Source of the DNA: Streptomyces typhae | Lineage (GTDB): Bacteria; Actinomycetota; Actinomycetes; Streptomycetales; Streptomycetaceae | Direction: 5' to 3' | Assembly (NCBI RefSeq): GCF_009755605.1 | Contig: NZ_WPNZ01000003.1 | Span: 186,001-250,000 of the forward strand | Length of the DNA: 64,000 bases | Shown: piece by piece, positions 23,814 through 33,632 of the stretch | Layout: every line of letters starts with the position of its first letter | Numbering within the stretch: position 1 is the stretch's first letter | The notes under the pieces: model-generated | What the model was told of the DNA's origin: nothing | Seen by the model: only the letters and a program-made list of their open reading frames with translations | Database searches by the model: none | Translations under genes and position numbers: made by a program

Positions 23814-25615
23814 TGCCTCACGACTCCCACAGCGCCCAGGAAGCGACCGGCGGGCCCGGTCACCACGACGACGACCGCGACCGCCTCCGGCGGCTGCTCT
23901 CCCGTATGAGCCTCGAAGAGAAGGTCGGCCAGCTCTTCGTCCTGCACGTGTACGGACACCACGCCACCGAGCCCGACACGGCCGACGCCGAGCTGAACGA
24001 GCGCGAGCTGGGGGTGCGGACCGCGGCGGACGTCGTCGCCAAGTACCGGCCCGGCGGTCTCATCTACTTCGGCTGGGCGCACAACACCCGCGACCCCCAG
24101 CAGATCGCCGCGCTCTCCGACGGCGTGCAGCGGGCGGCCCTCGACGGGTCGCCGGGCGTGCCGCTGCTGCTCTCCGTGGACCAGGAACACGGTGTCGTGG
24201 CCCGCGTCGGCGCGCCTGCCACCCTGCTGCCGGGCGCGATGGCGCTCGGCGCGGGCGGCTCGGCCGACGACGTCCGCGAGGCGGCCCGCATAGCCGGTGC
24301 CGAGCTGCGCGCCCTCGGCATCCACCAGAACTACGCGCCGTCCGCCGACGTCAACGTGGACCCGGCCAACCCCGTCATCGGCGTACGGTCCTTCGGCGCG
24401 GACCCCGACGCGGTGTCGCGCTTCGTGACCGCGCAGATCGAGGGCTACCGGGACGCGGGCGTCGCGCCCGCCGTCAAGCACTTCCCGGGCCACGGCGACA
24501 CCGGGACGGACAGCCACTCGGCGCTGCCGTACATCCACCACAGCCGTGAACAGTGGGAGGAGCTGGACGCCCCGCCGTTCCGCGCCGCCCTCGCGACCGG
24601 CGTCGACGTGGTGATGACCGCGCACATCGTGGTGCCCGCCCTGGACCCGGCGCTCGACCCCGCCACCCTCTCGCACCCCGTCGTCACCGGCATCCTCCGG
24701 GAGCAGCTCGGCCACGACGGCGTGGTCGTCACCGACTCCCTGTCCATGCGAGGCGTGCGCACCAAGTACGGCGACGGCCGGGTGGCCGTGCTCGCGATCA
24801 AGGCGGGCGTCGACCAGCTGCTGCACCCGCCGCAGCCCGAACTCGCCTGGAACGCGGTCATCCAGGCCGTCCGCGAGGGCGAGCTGACGGAGGCCCGCAT
24901 CGACGAGTCCGTACGGCGGATCCTGCGGCTGAAGGAGAAGCTCGGCCTGTTCGCGCCCGAGCAGGCGTACACGGACGCCGGGACCGTGGCGGCGACCGTC
25001 GGCAGCGACGCGCACCGCGCCGCCGCCGACCGCATCGCCGAGCGCACCACGACCCTGCTGCGCGACGAGAGCGGCCTGCTGCCGCTGTCCCCCGACACCC
25101 ACGGCCGCGTCCTGGTCCTCGGCGCCGACCCGGTCTCGCCGTCCGGCACCACGGGCCCGCCGACGGCCGTGCTCGCGGCCGCCCTCACCGAACTCGGTTT
25201 CGCCGCGACCGCGTTGAGCACCGGCACCGAACCGTCCCCCGAAGCCGTCGAGAAGGCCCTCGCCGAGGCGGCGTCCGGACCCGACGCCGTGCTCGTCACG
25301 ACGTACGACGTCGCCCCGGGCAGTCCGCAGCACGCCCTGGTCACCGCCCTGACCTCGGTCCCGGACGGCCCGCCCGTCGTCATCGTCTCCGTGCGCACCC
25401 CGAACGACGTGGCCGTGCTGCCCGGCGTGGCCGCCGCGCTCGCCGCGTACTCCTGGACGGACGTCGAACTGCGCGCCGCCGCCCGGGTCCTGGCCGGAGA
25501 GGTCAGCCCGGCCGGACGCCTGCCGGTGCCCGTGCCGAGCCCGGACGATCCGGGCACGGTGCTGTACCCCGTCGGGCACGGCCTTTCGTACCCGCCCTAC
25601 GCCGCGTCCCGCTGA
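23813..25615 (+). CDS. glycoside hydrolase family 3 (NagZ-like beta-N-acetylglucosaminidase)
   Basis: A 600-residue GH3 enzyme likely to release N-acetylglucosamine from chitin or peptidoglycan fragments. The NagZ-type signature KHFPGHGDTGTDSH (about residue 220) supplies the His/Asp general acid-base. VVTDSLSM (about 303) supplies the nucleophilic Asp. A second alpha/beta domain follows (about residues 400-600, VLVLGADPVSPSGTTGPPTA). No signal peptide is visible, so it may act inside the cell. The GTG at 23813 is chosen because a promoter ends directly before it; an upstream GTG at 23756 lies within that promoter region. I recall a characterised S. coelicolor homologue (SCO2758). Confidence 0.88.
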   Translation: MPHDSHSAQEATGGPGHHDDDRDRLRRLLSRMSLEEKVGQLFVLHVYGHHATEPDTADAELNERELGVRTAADVVAKYRPGGLIYFGWAHNTRDPQQIAALSDGVQRAALDGSPGVPLLLSVDQEHGVVARVGAPATLLPGAMALGAGGSADDVREAARIAGAELRALGIHQNYAPSADVNVDPANPVIGVRSFGADPDAVSRFVTAQIEGYRDAGVAPAVKHFPGHGDTGTDSHSALPYIHHSREQWEELDAPPFRAALATGVDVVMTAHIVVPALDPALDPATLSHPVVTGILREQLGHDGVVVTDSLSMRGVRTKYGDGRVAVLAIKAGVDQLLHPPQPELAWNAVIQAVREGELTEARIDESVRRILRLKEKLGLFAPEQAYTDAGTVAATVGSDAHRAAADRIAERTTTLLRDESGLLPLSPDTHGRVLVLGADPVSPSGTTGPPTAVLAAALTELGFAATALSTGTEPSPEAVEKALAEAASGPDAVLVTTYDVAPGSPQHALVTALTSVPDGPPVVIVSVRTPNDVAVLPGVAAALAAYSWTDVELRAAARVLAGEVSPAGRLPVPVPSPDDPGTVLYPVGHGLSYPPYAASR

Positions 25616-25764
25616 CGGACGTACCGGGCATGCGCCGCCACCTCCGTACGCCGGTCACCTCGTACGCAAAAACCCCCGCGCACCTGGCGTGCGCCCGTCG
25701 GCAGGGGTCACGCTGGGTGCCCCGCTCCAGCACGTGGCGGGGCACGTATCGGCGGGGGTCGGCC

Positions 25765-26394
25765 ATGCGGATGTCCGGGGCGGGAACGACGGCGTGCGTG
25801 GGCGCGCTGCTCGCCGCCGCCCTCGGTCTGGCCGGGTGCCAGCGGGAGAGCGGCTCCGGGACGGGCAGGAGCACCGGCTCCGCTACGGGGCGGGTGGCGG
25901 AGTCCGGGCCCGGCGCGGCGTTCCTCGCCGTGGACGAGTGCGGTTCGCGCGGGCGGGTCTCCGTCACCGAGGTGCCCTGCGGCAGCGAGCGGGCCGCCGC
26001 GCGCGTCATCGCCCGCCACGACGGGCGGGCGGGCACCGGGCCCCGCTGTCCGGCCCGTACCGACTTCGTCCTGCACATCAGCCGGGCGGGGTCCTCCGTC
26101 GACGAGGACGGGGACGGGGCGGTGGCGCAGGGGTACGCCTGCATGCGGAATCTGGAGCCGCCGCATCCCGGGGATCCCGGGGGCGGGGGCGGACCGCGGA
26201 CCGTGGTGGGGGACTGTGTGTACGGGGAGGGGCGGGGCGAGGTCCGCGAGACCGCCTGCGACGGTTCCGGGCGGCGGACCCCGCAGTACCGCGTGACGGC
26301 GGCGACGTCCGCCCGCGCGCTGTGCCCGCCCGGCACGGATCTGTACGTCACCTTGGGCGGCGCCCGCCCGGTCGGCTGCGCGGCGCGGCTCTGA
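25765..26394 (+). CDS. secreted lipoprotein, function unknown
   Basis: A 209-residue protein with a type II signal peptide: MRMSGAGTT then a hydrophobic stretch ending in the lipobox LGLAGC, so Cys would be lipidated and the protein anchored outside the membrane. A Ser/Gly/Thr linker follows. The mature part has two similar halves, each with a VxVTEVPCGSERA / VRETACDG-type start and a RCPARTDF / LCPPGTDLY-type end. Each half has a pair of cysteines, suggesting a duplicated small disulphide domain. It is near the GH3 gene but 149 bases separate them. It converges on the peptidase gene. Confidence 0.75.
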   Translation: MRMSGAGTTACVGALLAAALGLAGCQRESGSGTGRSTGSATGRVAESGPGAAFLAVDECGSRGRVSVTEVPCGSERAAARVIARHDGRAGTGPRCPARTDFVLHISRAGSSVDEDGDGAVAQGYACMRNLEPPHPGDPGGGGGPRTVVGDCVYGEGRGEVRETACDGSGRRTPQYRVTAATSARALCPPGTDLYVTLGGARPVGCAARL

Positions 26395-26401
26395 CCGTGC
26401 C

Positions 26402-26482
26402 GGGGCTCCTCGAACGCCGGACGGGCTGGATCCTTGCCGCGCGGGCGAGGATGTCAGCCCCTCCGGCGTTTGAGGAGCGGGG
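26402..26482. repeat. Family B inverted repeat, copy B3 (complete)
   Basis: GGGGCTCCTCGAACGCCGGA (26402-26421), continuing CGGGCTG, pairs imperfectly with CAGCCCCTCCGGCGTTTGAG (26456-26475), continuing GAGC. A GC hairpin lies between. It separates two convergent genes and is probably a bidirectional terminator. Confidence 0.8.
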
Positions 26483-26513
26483 TCCGGGGCGGAGCCCCGG
26501 GATGGGTGCAGGG

Positions 26514-27980
26514 CTACGGGCGCAGCGAGTTGCGGCGGTCGCGGTCCTTGCGGTCGAGCTTCGCGTCGTACGGCGCGAGCGGCTTCGCCGCGGCGGCCTG
26601 GGCGGCGGGCACCCCGGCCCACGCCAGAATCCGCTCGGTGGCCTTGGCCTTGTCGTCACCGACGAGCGCGGCCACGTTGGCCCCGTGGTTGGCGCCGGGC
26701 GCGGTCATGACGTACGAGTCGTGCTTGGCGCCGCGCGCGGGCCGGAACTGCTCGGCACCCCACGGGTCGTTGCCGCCGTACACGAACAGCATCCGGTGGG
26801 AGTTGTTCCGCACCCAGCGGTCGACGTCCTTCATGGCGTTCTTCTGGAACTTCATGGGGATCTCGTGCGGCACGAAGTTCCGCGGCGGCTGGTAGCCGTA
26901 CCGGCTCAGGTCGGCGAGCCAGGGCTGGGTGATGTCGGGCGAGCCTAGCTGCGTACCGGCCTGGTAGTAGTACGGCGTGTAGTACTCAAGACCCTGGTCG
27001 GTGTAGCCGTTCCAGCCGCCGACCTCGTCGATCCAGTCGAACAGCTCCTGGTCGGTGACGGTCTTGGCGTCGGGCACCCGCCCACAGGCGGTGGCCGAGT
27101 CCTGGTACTGCCAGAAGCCCCAGTTCACATCGAGCACGACGGCCTCGAAGGCCTTGTCGAAGCTACGGATGATCTTGAAGGTCCTGCCGTTGTCGGCGGC
27201 GTACTTCGCGTACAGCTTCTTCAGCGGCGCGCGGCGCACCAGGGCCTCGCGCTGCGCCGACTCGATCTTGCTGCGGCACTCCTTGGTGCCGACGGTCTCG
27301 AAGAACCGGTCGTACGCGGAGTCCTCGCTGTTGTTCACGTCGTTCGGCGCGACATAGGCGACGACGCCGTCCATGTCCTGCGGGTAGAAGCGCTCGAAGT
27401 AGGTGGCGGTCATGCCGCCCTTGGAGGCGCCCGTGGAGAGCCACTTCTTGCCGTAGATCGGCTTGAGGGCCTTGAAGATGCGGTGCTGGTCGCTGGCGGC
27501 CTGCCAGATGTCGAGCTCCGACCAGTCGGCGGGCGCGGGGCGCGAGGGAGTGAAGAAGCGGTACTCCATGGCGACCTGGTTGCCGTCGATGATGCGGGTG
27601 GGTTCCGCGCGGCCCGGGTTCGTGTTCAGGCCGTAGCCCGAGGTGGAGAAGACGGTGGGGCGGGCGGTGTCCTTGTGCAGCACGGTGATGCGCTGCTGGA
27701 AGGTGCCCTTGGAGGGGTGCCGGTGGTCGACCGGCTGGGTGTAGTTGAGGACGAAGAAGCGGTAACCGTCGTACGGCTTCTCCTCGATGAGGCTCATGCC
27801 CTTGATGGCGAGGAGCCGGTCCTTGATGTCCTTGGCCGCAGCTTCCTTGGCGGCAGCGTCCTCGGCGGCGCTGGTGGCGCCCCGGTCGGCGTCGGGTGAC
27901 GCCGTGGCCGTGGTCTCGGCCAGGCCCACGGTGCCTATGAGCACCGTGAGTGAAAGCACCCATCTGAGGGTCTTACGCAT
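26514..27980 (-). CDS. secreted serine peptidase (S28/S37-type tripeptidyl aminopeptidase)
   Basis: A 488-residue secreted hydrolase with a signal peptide (MRKTLRWVLSLTVLIGTVGL, cleavage probably after ATAS). The catalytic serine is in WLSTGASKGGMTA (about residue 185). An Asp in LFVYGGNDPWGAEQF and a His in TAPGANHGANV complete the triad near the C-terminus. GxSKGG with these late Asp/His motifs points to the PS-10 (S37) / S28 families of proline-tolerant exopeptidases in Streptomyces. It would act on peptides outside the cell. The C-terminus is lysine/arginine-rich (KLDRKDRDRRNSLRP). It is transcribed alone. Confidence 0.83.
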   Translation of the reverse strand: MRKTLRWVLSLTVLIGTVGLAETTATASPDADRGATSAAEDAAAKEAAAKDIKDRLLAIKGMSLIEEKPYDGYRFFVLNYTQPVDHRHPSKGTFQQRITVLHKDTARPTVFSTSGYGLNTNPGRAEPTRIIDGNQVAMEYRFFTPSRPAPADWSELDIWQAASDQHRIFKALKPIYGKKWLSTGASKGGMTATYFERFYPQDMDGVVAYVAPNDVNNSEDSAYDRFFETVGTKECRSKIESAQREALVRRAPLKKLYAKYAADNGRTFKIIRSFDKAFEAVVLDVNWGFWQYQDSATACGRVPDAKTVTDQELFDWIDEVGGWNGYTDQGLEYYTPYYYQAGTQLGSPDITQPWLADLSRYGYQPPRNFVPHEIPMKFQKNAMKDVDRWVRNNSHRMLFVYGGNDPWGAEQFRPARGAKHDSYVMTAPGANHGANVAALVGDDKAKATERILAWAGVPAAQAAAAKPLAPYDAKLDRKDRDRRNSLRP

Positions 27981-28181
27981 GCATCCTCCCCTGTCGGCGC
28001 AGCGATTGACCGGAACCTAACCGAGCAACAGCGCGCACACCAGGGCACATTGAGGACATAGGGGACTCATAGTGGACTCAGGGAAATTCACTGAGAGGAC
28101 GGGGGCGTCCGCTGACCGGACGTCAGCCCGCCGCCTCGCCCGTCCTGTCGGCCCGCCGACCCGTCAGCCCGTCAGCCCGCG

Positions 28182-28574
28182 TCAGCACAGGATCCAGCCC
28201 GAGCTGACCTTCGCCCGGCCCACCGAGCCCTTGACCCAGACGCAGCGGTGGCCCGCGTGCACCTTGACGGGTCCCGCGAGCCGGGTGAAGCGTCCCTTCT
28301 CCTGTACGGGGCGGCTGCCGCGCGCCTGCACGCTGACCGACATCGCCTGGCGGGTACCGGGCCGCTTCGCGTACGTCACGGCGCAGACGTAGCCGCGCTT
28401 CTTGTAGAGCACGACCTTGCCGGTGCTGAAGGGCAGGGTGCGGACCTTGTGGCCGGGGCAGGGCCCGGCGGCCTGGGCGGCGCCGACGCCGGGGCCCACG
28501 AGAGCGAGCAGGACGGCAGCCGCGAGTGCGGCGGCGCCCGTCGACAGGCCCCGCCATATCCGACCACTGTTCAC
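28182..28574 (-). CDS. small secreted protein (130 aa), function unknown
   Basis: The GTG at 28574 has GGGAGG upstream and starts a signal peptide (VNSGRIWRGLS, then a hydrophobic Ala/Leu/Val core, cleavage after AQA). The mature part of about 93 residues has four cysteines (in PCPGH, YVCAV, HRCVW and the final ILC), likely two disulphides, and several Lys/Arg residues. The pattern KVVLYKKRGYVCAVTYAK and HRCVWVKGSVG suggests a small beta-rich exported protein. I do not recognise a family or function. The gap upstream (to 28759) shows nothing else. Confidence 0.65.
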   Translation of the reverse strand: MNSGRIWRGLSTGAAALAAAVLLALVGPGVGAAQAAGPCPGHKVRTLPFSTGKVVLYKKRGYVCAVTYAKRPGTRQAMSVSVQARGSRPVQEKGRFTRLAGPVKVHAGHRCVWVKGSVGRAKVSSGWILC

Positions 28575-28759
28575 GTCTTCTGCCCCTCCCGTCACCCCCG
28601 CACCAGCGTACTGACGTACGGACGCCGACCAGGATCCCGATGGTTGCGGAACCCGGCTTATCAATTTGCCGTCTCATTATCCGGGACGGTTCTCCGGGAA
28701 CCGGACAGGGGCCGTGGCCCCCGCCAGGTCTCGTACCGTGTCCCCTGCCGTAGGCCCGC

Positions 28760-31700
28760 CTACGCCCCCACCGGCTGTCCGACGAACGTCCGCCACAGCT
28801 CCGCGTACCGGCCGTCGCGCGCGAGCAGCTCCTCGTGCGTGCCGTCCTCGGCCACCTGTCCGTGGTCCATCACGATCACCCGGTCCGCGCGGGCCGCCGT
28901 GGTGAGGCGGTGCGCGACCACCAGCGTCGTCCGCCGTCCGGCTATGCGGTCGGTGGCCTGGTTGACCTGCGCCTCCGTGGCGAGGTCGAGGGCGGCGGTG
29001 GCCTCGTCGAGGAGCAGGATGTCGGGGTTGACGAGTTCGGCGCGGGCGAGCGCGACGAGCTGCCGCTGCCCGGCCGACAGATTGCGGCCGCGCTCGGAGA
29101 CCTCGTGCAGATAGCCGCCGTCAAGGGTGGCGATCATGTCGTGCGCGCCGACGGCGCGCGCCGCCGCCTCGACCTCCGCGTCGGTGGCGTCGGGGCGGCC
29201 GTAGGCGATGGCGTCGCGGACGGTGCCCGCGAAGAGGTACGCCTCCTGCGGCACGACTCCGAGCCGGTGCCGGTACGAGGTGAGGTCGAGGGAGCGCAGG
29301 TCGGTGCCGTCGACCGTCACCCGGCCCGACGTCGGGTCGTAGAACCGGGCCACGAGCTTGACCAGGGTGGACTTGCCCGCGCCGGTCTCGCCGACGAACG
29401 CGACGGTCTGCCCGGCGGGGATCGTCAGGCGCACCCCGCTCAGGGCGGTCTCGTCGTCCGCGGCGGCGGCCCCCCCGGCACCGTCGGCGTCGGCGGCGGC
29501 CCCTTCGGCGGCGTCCGTGGCGCCGTACGCGAAAGCCACGTCCTCGAACGCGATCTCCCCACGCAGCGAGAGCACCTCAAGAGGTTCGTCCGCGGACTTC
29601 GTGGACGCGGGTTCCTGGAGCAGTTCCTGGATGCGGCCGAGCGACACGGTCGCCTGCTGGTAGCCGTCGAAGACCTGGGAGAGCTGCTGCACGGGGGCGA
29701 AGAACAGGTCGATGTAGAGGAGGTAGGCGACCAGGGCGCCGGTGGTGAGGGTGCCCGCGTCGACCCGGTGGGCGCCCACGACGAGCACCGCCACCACGGC
29801 CACGGACGACAGGAACTGCACGAAGGGGAAGTACACCGAGATCAGCCACTGGCCGCGGATGCGGGCCGCGCGGTAGTCGGCGCTGCGGGCGGCGAACTGC
29901 TCGCTGCCCGCGCGCTCGCGCCGGAAGGCCTGCACGATGCGCAGCCCGGACACCATCTCCTGGAGGTCGGCGTTGACGACCGAGACGCGCTCCCGCGCCA
30001 GCTCGTAGGCCTTCACGCTGGAGCGGCGGAAGAAGAACGTGCCGACGGCGAGCAGCGGCAGGGTGGCGAAGACGACCAGGGCGAGCTGCACGTCGATGAC
30101 GACGAGCGCGACCATGATGCCGAGGAAGGTGACGACGGACACGAACGCGGTGACCAGGCCGGTCTGGAGGAACGTGGACAGGGCGTCCACGTCCGTGGTC
30201 ATCCGGGTCATGATGCGCCCGGTCAGCTCCCGCTCGTAGTAGTCGAGCCCGAGCCGCTGGAGCTGCGCGAAGATCTTCAGCCGCAGCGAGTAGAGGACCC
30301 GCTCGCCGGTGCGCCCGGTCATGCGGATCTCGCCGGTCTGGGCCGCCCACTGCACGACGACGGCGACCAGGGCGAGCGCGGAGGCGGTCCACACGGCGCC
30401 GAGGGCGAGCTGGGAGACGCCCTCGTCGATGCCGTGCCGGATGAGGACGGGCAGGAGCAGCCCGACCCCGGCGTCGACGGCGACGAGCGCCAGGCTGATC
30501 AGGAGCGGCGCGCGGAAGCCGCGCAGGAGGCGGCGCAGGCCGTAGGACTCCTCGGCGGCGACGGCCCGCGCCTCGTCGACGGCGGGGGTATCGGTGGCCG
30601 GGGGCAGCGCGTCGACCTGGGCGAGGAGCTCGGGCGTCGCCGGGGTGCCGGAGAGGGAGAGGTCCTTGGGTTCGCGGTCGCCGGCCCACAGGCTCGGGGT
30701 GATGCCGCGTTCGGCGTCGAACTCGGCATCCAGCTCGGCGCGCACCGTGGTGTCCTCGACGGCTTCGGCGGGCGCGGTCGCGGCGATATGGCCCGGGGAG
30801 ACGCCGCCCAGTTCGTCGGGGTCGGTGAGCAGGCGCCGGTACAGCGGTGAGCGGCGCTCCAGGTCCGCGTGGGTGCCGATGTCGGCGAGACGGCCGCCGT
30901 CGAGGACGGCGATGCGGTCGGCGAGGTTGAGGGTGGAGCGCCGGTGGGCGATGAGGAGGGTGGTGCGCCCCCGCATGACCTCCTTGAGGGCCTCGTGGAT
31001 CTCGTGCTCGACGCGGGCGTCGACGGCGGAGGTGGCGTCGTCGAGGACGAGCAGGCGGGGGTCGGTGAGGATGGCGCGGGCCAGGGCGAGGCGCTGGCGC
31101 TGGCCGCCGGAGAGGGTCAGGCCGTGCTCGCCGACCTTGGTGTCGTAGCCGGCGGGCAGCTCGGCGATGAAGCGGTCGGCCTGGGCGGCGCGGGCGGCCC
31201 GCTCGATGTCCTCGTCGGTGGCGTCGGGGTGGCCGTAGGCGATGTTGGCGCGGACGGTGTCGGAGAAGAGGAAGGAGTCCTCGGGGACCAGGCCGATGGC
31301 GGCGCGCAGTGACTCCTGGGTCAGCTCGCGCACGTCGTGGCCGCCGATGAGGACGGCGCCGTGGTGCACGTCGTAGAACCGGGGAAGCAGCAGCGACACG
31401 GTCGACTTGCCGCTGCCGGAGGAGCCGACGACGGCGAGGGTCTCACCGGGCCGTATCGCGAAGCTGAGCCCGTCGAGAACCGGGCGCCCCTCGTCGTAGG
31501 CGAACGACACGTCGTCGAACTCCACCGTCGCCGGGGCGTCGTCCGGCAGCTCCTTGGTGCCGTCGGCCATGGTCGGCTCGGTGTCGATGAGCTCCAGGAC
31601 GCGCTCCACACCGGCGCGGGCCTGCTGGGCGACGGTGAGGACCATGGCGAGCATGCGTACGGGCCCGACGAGCTGGGCGAGATAGGTGGAGAACGCCACG

Positions 31701-32548
31701 AACGTGCCCAGGGTGATCTCGCCGCGGACCGCGAGCCAGCCGCCGAGGGCGAGCATCGCGACCTGCCCGAGCATGGGCACGGACTGGAGGGCGGGGGTGT
31801 AGCGGGAGTTCAGGCGGATGGTGCGCAGCCGCCCCGCGAAGAGCCGCCGCCCGACCTCGCGCAGCTTCCCGGTCTCCTGCTCCTCCTGCCCGAAGCCCTT
31901 CACCACGCGGACACCGCCCACGGCGCCGTCCACGACACCGGCGACCGCGGCGGCCTGGGCCTGGGCGTACCAGGTGGCGGGGTGCAGCTTGGAGCGGCTG
32001 CGGCGGGCGATCCAGAGCAGGGCGGGGGCGACGGCGAGCGCGACCAGGGTCAGGGGCAGCGAGAGCCACGCCATGATCACCAGGGACATCAGGAACAGCA
32101 GGACGTTGCCGATGGTCATCGGCAGCATGAAGAGCAGGCCCTGGATGAGCTGGAGGTCGCTGGTGGCCCGGCCGACGACCTGCCCGGTGGACAGCTCGTC
32201 CTGGCGCCGGCCGTCGAGCCGGCCGACCGTGTCGTACATCTCGGTGCGCAGGTCGTGCTGCACGTCGAGGGCGAGGCGGCCGCCGTAGTAGCGCCGGATG
32301 TACGTGAACACGTACACGAGGACGGCGGCCCCGATGAGGGCGGCGGCCCAGGGCCCCATGGACCGGCTGTGGTCACCGATCACGTCATCGATGATGATCT
32401 TTGTGATCAGCGGTACGAGGGCCATGACGGCCATGCCGCCGAGGGAGGAGCCGAGCGCGAGCACGACGTCCTTGGGGTAGCGCCAGGCGTACCCCCAGAG
32501 CCGTTTCCCCCAGCCCCGCTGTTCCGGCCGCTCCGGCTGCCTCGTCAC
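28760..32548 (-). CDS. fused heterodimer-type ABC exporter
   Basis: A 1262-residue protein with two complete exporter halves in one chain: TMD1, NBD1, TMD2, NBD2. NBD1 has Walker A GSSGSGKST (about residue 378), signature LSGGQ and Walker B LLVLDDATSA, where the catalytic Glu is replaced by Asp. NBD2 has GETGAGKST (about 1054), a noncanonical signature LSAGQ and a normal LLLDEATAALD. Thus one ATP site (NBD1 Walker motifs with NBD2 signature) is degenerate, as in TM287/288-like heterodimeric exporters, here covalently joined. It probably exports a drug, lipid or peptide. The GTG at 32548 has GGAGG 9 bases upstream. An Ala/Asp-rich insert (about residues 1015-1035) precedes Walker A of NBD2. 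Confidence 0.9.
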   Translation of the reverse strand: MTRQPERPEQRGWGKRLWGYAWRYPKDVVLALGSSLGGMAVMALVPLITKIIIDDVIGDHSRSMGPWAAALIGAAVLVYVFTYIRRYYGGRLALDVQHDLRTEMYDTVGRLDGRRQDELSTGQVVGRATSDLQLIQGLLFMLPMTIGNVLLFLMSLVIMAWLSLPLTLVALAVAPALLWIARRSRSKLHPATWYAQAQAAAVAGVVDGAVGGVRVVKGFGQEEQETGKLREVGRRLFAGRLRTIRLNSRYTPALQSVPMLGQVAMLALGGWLAVRGEITLGTFVAFSTYLAQLVGPVRMLAMVLTVAQQARAGVERVLELIDTEPTMADGTKELPDDAPATVEFDDVSFAYDEGRPVLDGLSFAIRPGETLAVVGSSGSGKSTVSLLLPRFYDVHHGAVLIGGHDVRELTQESLRAAIGLVPEDSFLFSDTVRANIAYGHPDATDEDIERAARAAQADRFIAELPAGYDTKVGEHGLTLSGGQRQRLALARAILTDPRLLVLDDATSAVDARVEHEIHEALKEVMRGRTTLLIAHRRSTLNLADRIAVLDGGRLADIGTHADLERRSPLYRRLLTDPDELGGVSPGHIAATAPAEAVEDTTVRAELDAEFDAERGITPSLWAGDREPKDLSLSGTPATPELLAQVDALPPATDTPAVDEARAVAAEESYGLRRLLRGFRAPLLISLALVAVDAGVGLLLPVLIRHGIDEGVSQLALGAVWTASALALVAVVVQWAAQTGEIRMTGRTGERVLYSLRLKIFAQLQRLGLDYYERELTGRIMTRMTTDVDALSTFLQTGLVTAFVSVVTFLGIMVALVVIDVQLALVVFATLPLLAVGTFFFRRSSVKAYELARERVSVVNADLQEMVSGLRIVQAFRRERAGSEQFAARSADYRAARIRGQWLISVYFPFVQFLSSVAVVAVLVVGAHRVDAGTLTTGALVAYLLYIDLFFAPVQQLSQVFDGYQQATVSLGRIQELLQEPASTKSADEPLEVLSLRGEIAFEDVAFAYGATDAAEGAAADADGAGGAAAADDETALSGVRLTIPAGQTVAFVGETGAGKSTLVKLVARFYDPTSGRVTVDGTDLRSLDLTSYRHRLGVVPQEAYLFAGTVRDAIAYGRPDATDAEVEAAARAVGAHDMIATLDGGYLHEVSERGRNLSAGQRQLVALARAELVNPDILLLDEATAALDLATEAQVNQATDRIAGRRTTLVVAHRLTTAARADRVIVMDHGQVAEDGTHEELLARDGRYAELWRTFVGQPVGA

Positions 32549-32630
32549 TGTCGTCCGCCTCCCGATCACCCTGACCTGCCGAGAGGCCCAACGCGGTGAG
32601 GTGCGGTTTTCATCCCGCCGCAACAAACGA

Positions 32631-32678
32631 GACCGCGCCAGGGGGCGACGACCGAGGCCGTCGTCCCCTGGCGCGGTC
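32631..32678 (-). terminator. Rho-independent terminator of the serine hydrolase gene
   Basis: GACCGCGCCAGGGG and CCCCTGGCGCGGTC are exact complements, extended inward by GACGA/TCGTC. On the minus strand the stem is followed by TCGTTTGTTG. It is 15 bases after the hydrolase stop and also upstream of the ABC exporter gene, insulating the two. Confidence 0.88.
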
Positions 32679-32693
32679 CATGCGGGCGGCCCG

Positions 32694-33632
32694 TCAGGCG
32701 GGCGGGGCCGGGACGGCGGCCTCCTTCGGGGTGTCCGTCGGGGCGAACCGGGCCGGGGCCTGGCTGAGCGGCGTCAGGTCCTTGTGGATGGCTTTGCTGA
32801 CCCTCTGAATGGTGTCGACGCCGTAGTCCATGTTGCTGTTGCCGTGCGTGAGCACGGAGATCTGGTAGTCGTGCCCACGGCCCTTGAAGGCGCCGATGCT
32901 GTGGACGCGCCAGCCGTGCGTGGCCCGCGGCAGCCAGCCGTTCTTGACGTGGATGTCGGTGCCGGAGGGAGCGCCCGCCGGGGTGCCCCAGCGCTGGTCG
33001 CGCACGACCTTGCCCATGAGCTTGAGGATGTAGGCGCGCGAGTTGTCGCTGAGGACGTCGTTCTTACCGGTGACCAGTTTCAGCAGCTTCTGCTCGTCGG
33101 TGACGTTGATCCGCGTCAGACCCCAGTAGCCGTCCGACCCCGGAACGGTCTTGGTCATCTTGGCCGCGGCCAGGAACTTCTTGATCTTCGTGACCCCGAG
33201 CTGCCGCCACAGCGCGCTGGTGGAGTCGTTGTCCGACTTCGTGATCATGGCGGTGGCGAGCTTGGTCTCGCGGTCCGTCAGATACCGGTCGGTCTTCTTC
33301 GCGTCCCAGAGCAGCGCCGCGAGCACGGTCACCTTGACGACGCTGGCCGAGTCGAAGGACGTCGTCCCGCGCAGGGTGCACGTCGTCTTCGTGGCCTTGT
33401 CGTGGAAGCCGACGGCGATGGTGCCCTTGCGGTTCTTCAGGGCGGCGGTGATGTCCTTGGTCAGCTTCTTCGCGAGCGCGGGCTGGGCCGAGGACGTGCA
33501 CTTGACCGTGGCGGCAGCGGCGGCGGCCGGAGTGGCGACGGCGGTCGCGGCGACCGGGACGAGCACGGCGGCGGCTACGCCTGCGCTGAGTACGCGGGCA
33601 CGCGTGGGCAGACCGGATATCCGGTGAGTCAT
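32694..33632 (-). CDS. secreted serine hydrolase, class A beta-lactamase-like
   Basis: A 312-residue exported protein with a signal peptide (residues about 1-40, Ala-rich, ending TPAAAA). The penicillin-recognising fold is indicated by SVVK (Ser97 nucleophile, Lys100) in TTSFDSASVVKVT, SDN at 133-135 in ITKSDNDST, and HVKNGW in place of KTG. The canonical Glu166 loop is not evident, so beta-lactamase activity is uncertain; a peptidase or esterase acting in the cell wall is equally likely. The ATG at 33632 has GAGGGGG upstream and starts at the signal peptide. Transcribed alone with its own terminator. Confidence 0.82.
   Translation of the reverse strand: MTHRISGLPTRARVLSAGVAAAVLVPVAATAVATPAAAAAATVKCTSSAQPALAKKLTKDITAALKNRKGTIAVGFHDKATKTTCTLRGTTSFDSASVVKVTVLAALLWDAKKTDRYLTDRETKLATAMITKSDNDSTSALWRQLGVTKIKKFLAAAKMTKTVPGSDGYWGLTRINVTDEQKLLKLVTGKNDVLSDNSRAYILKLMGKVVRDQRWGTPAGAPSGTDIHVKNGWLPRATHGWRVHSIGAFKGRGHDYQISVLTHGNSNMDYGVDTIQRVSKAIHKDLTPLSQAPARFAPTDTPKEAAVPAPPA

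Noticed and set aside
28835..30850. Plus-strand frame across the ABC exporter
   Set aside because: Shadow of the exporter's third positions; no recognisable motif or ribosome site.
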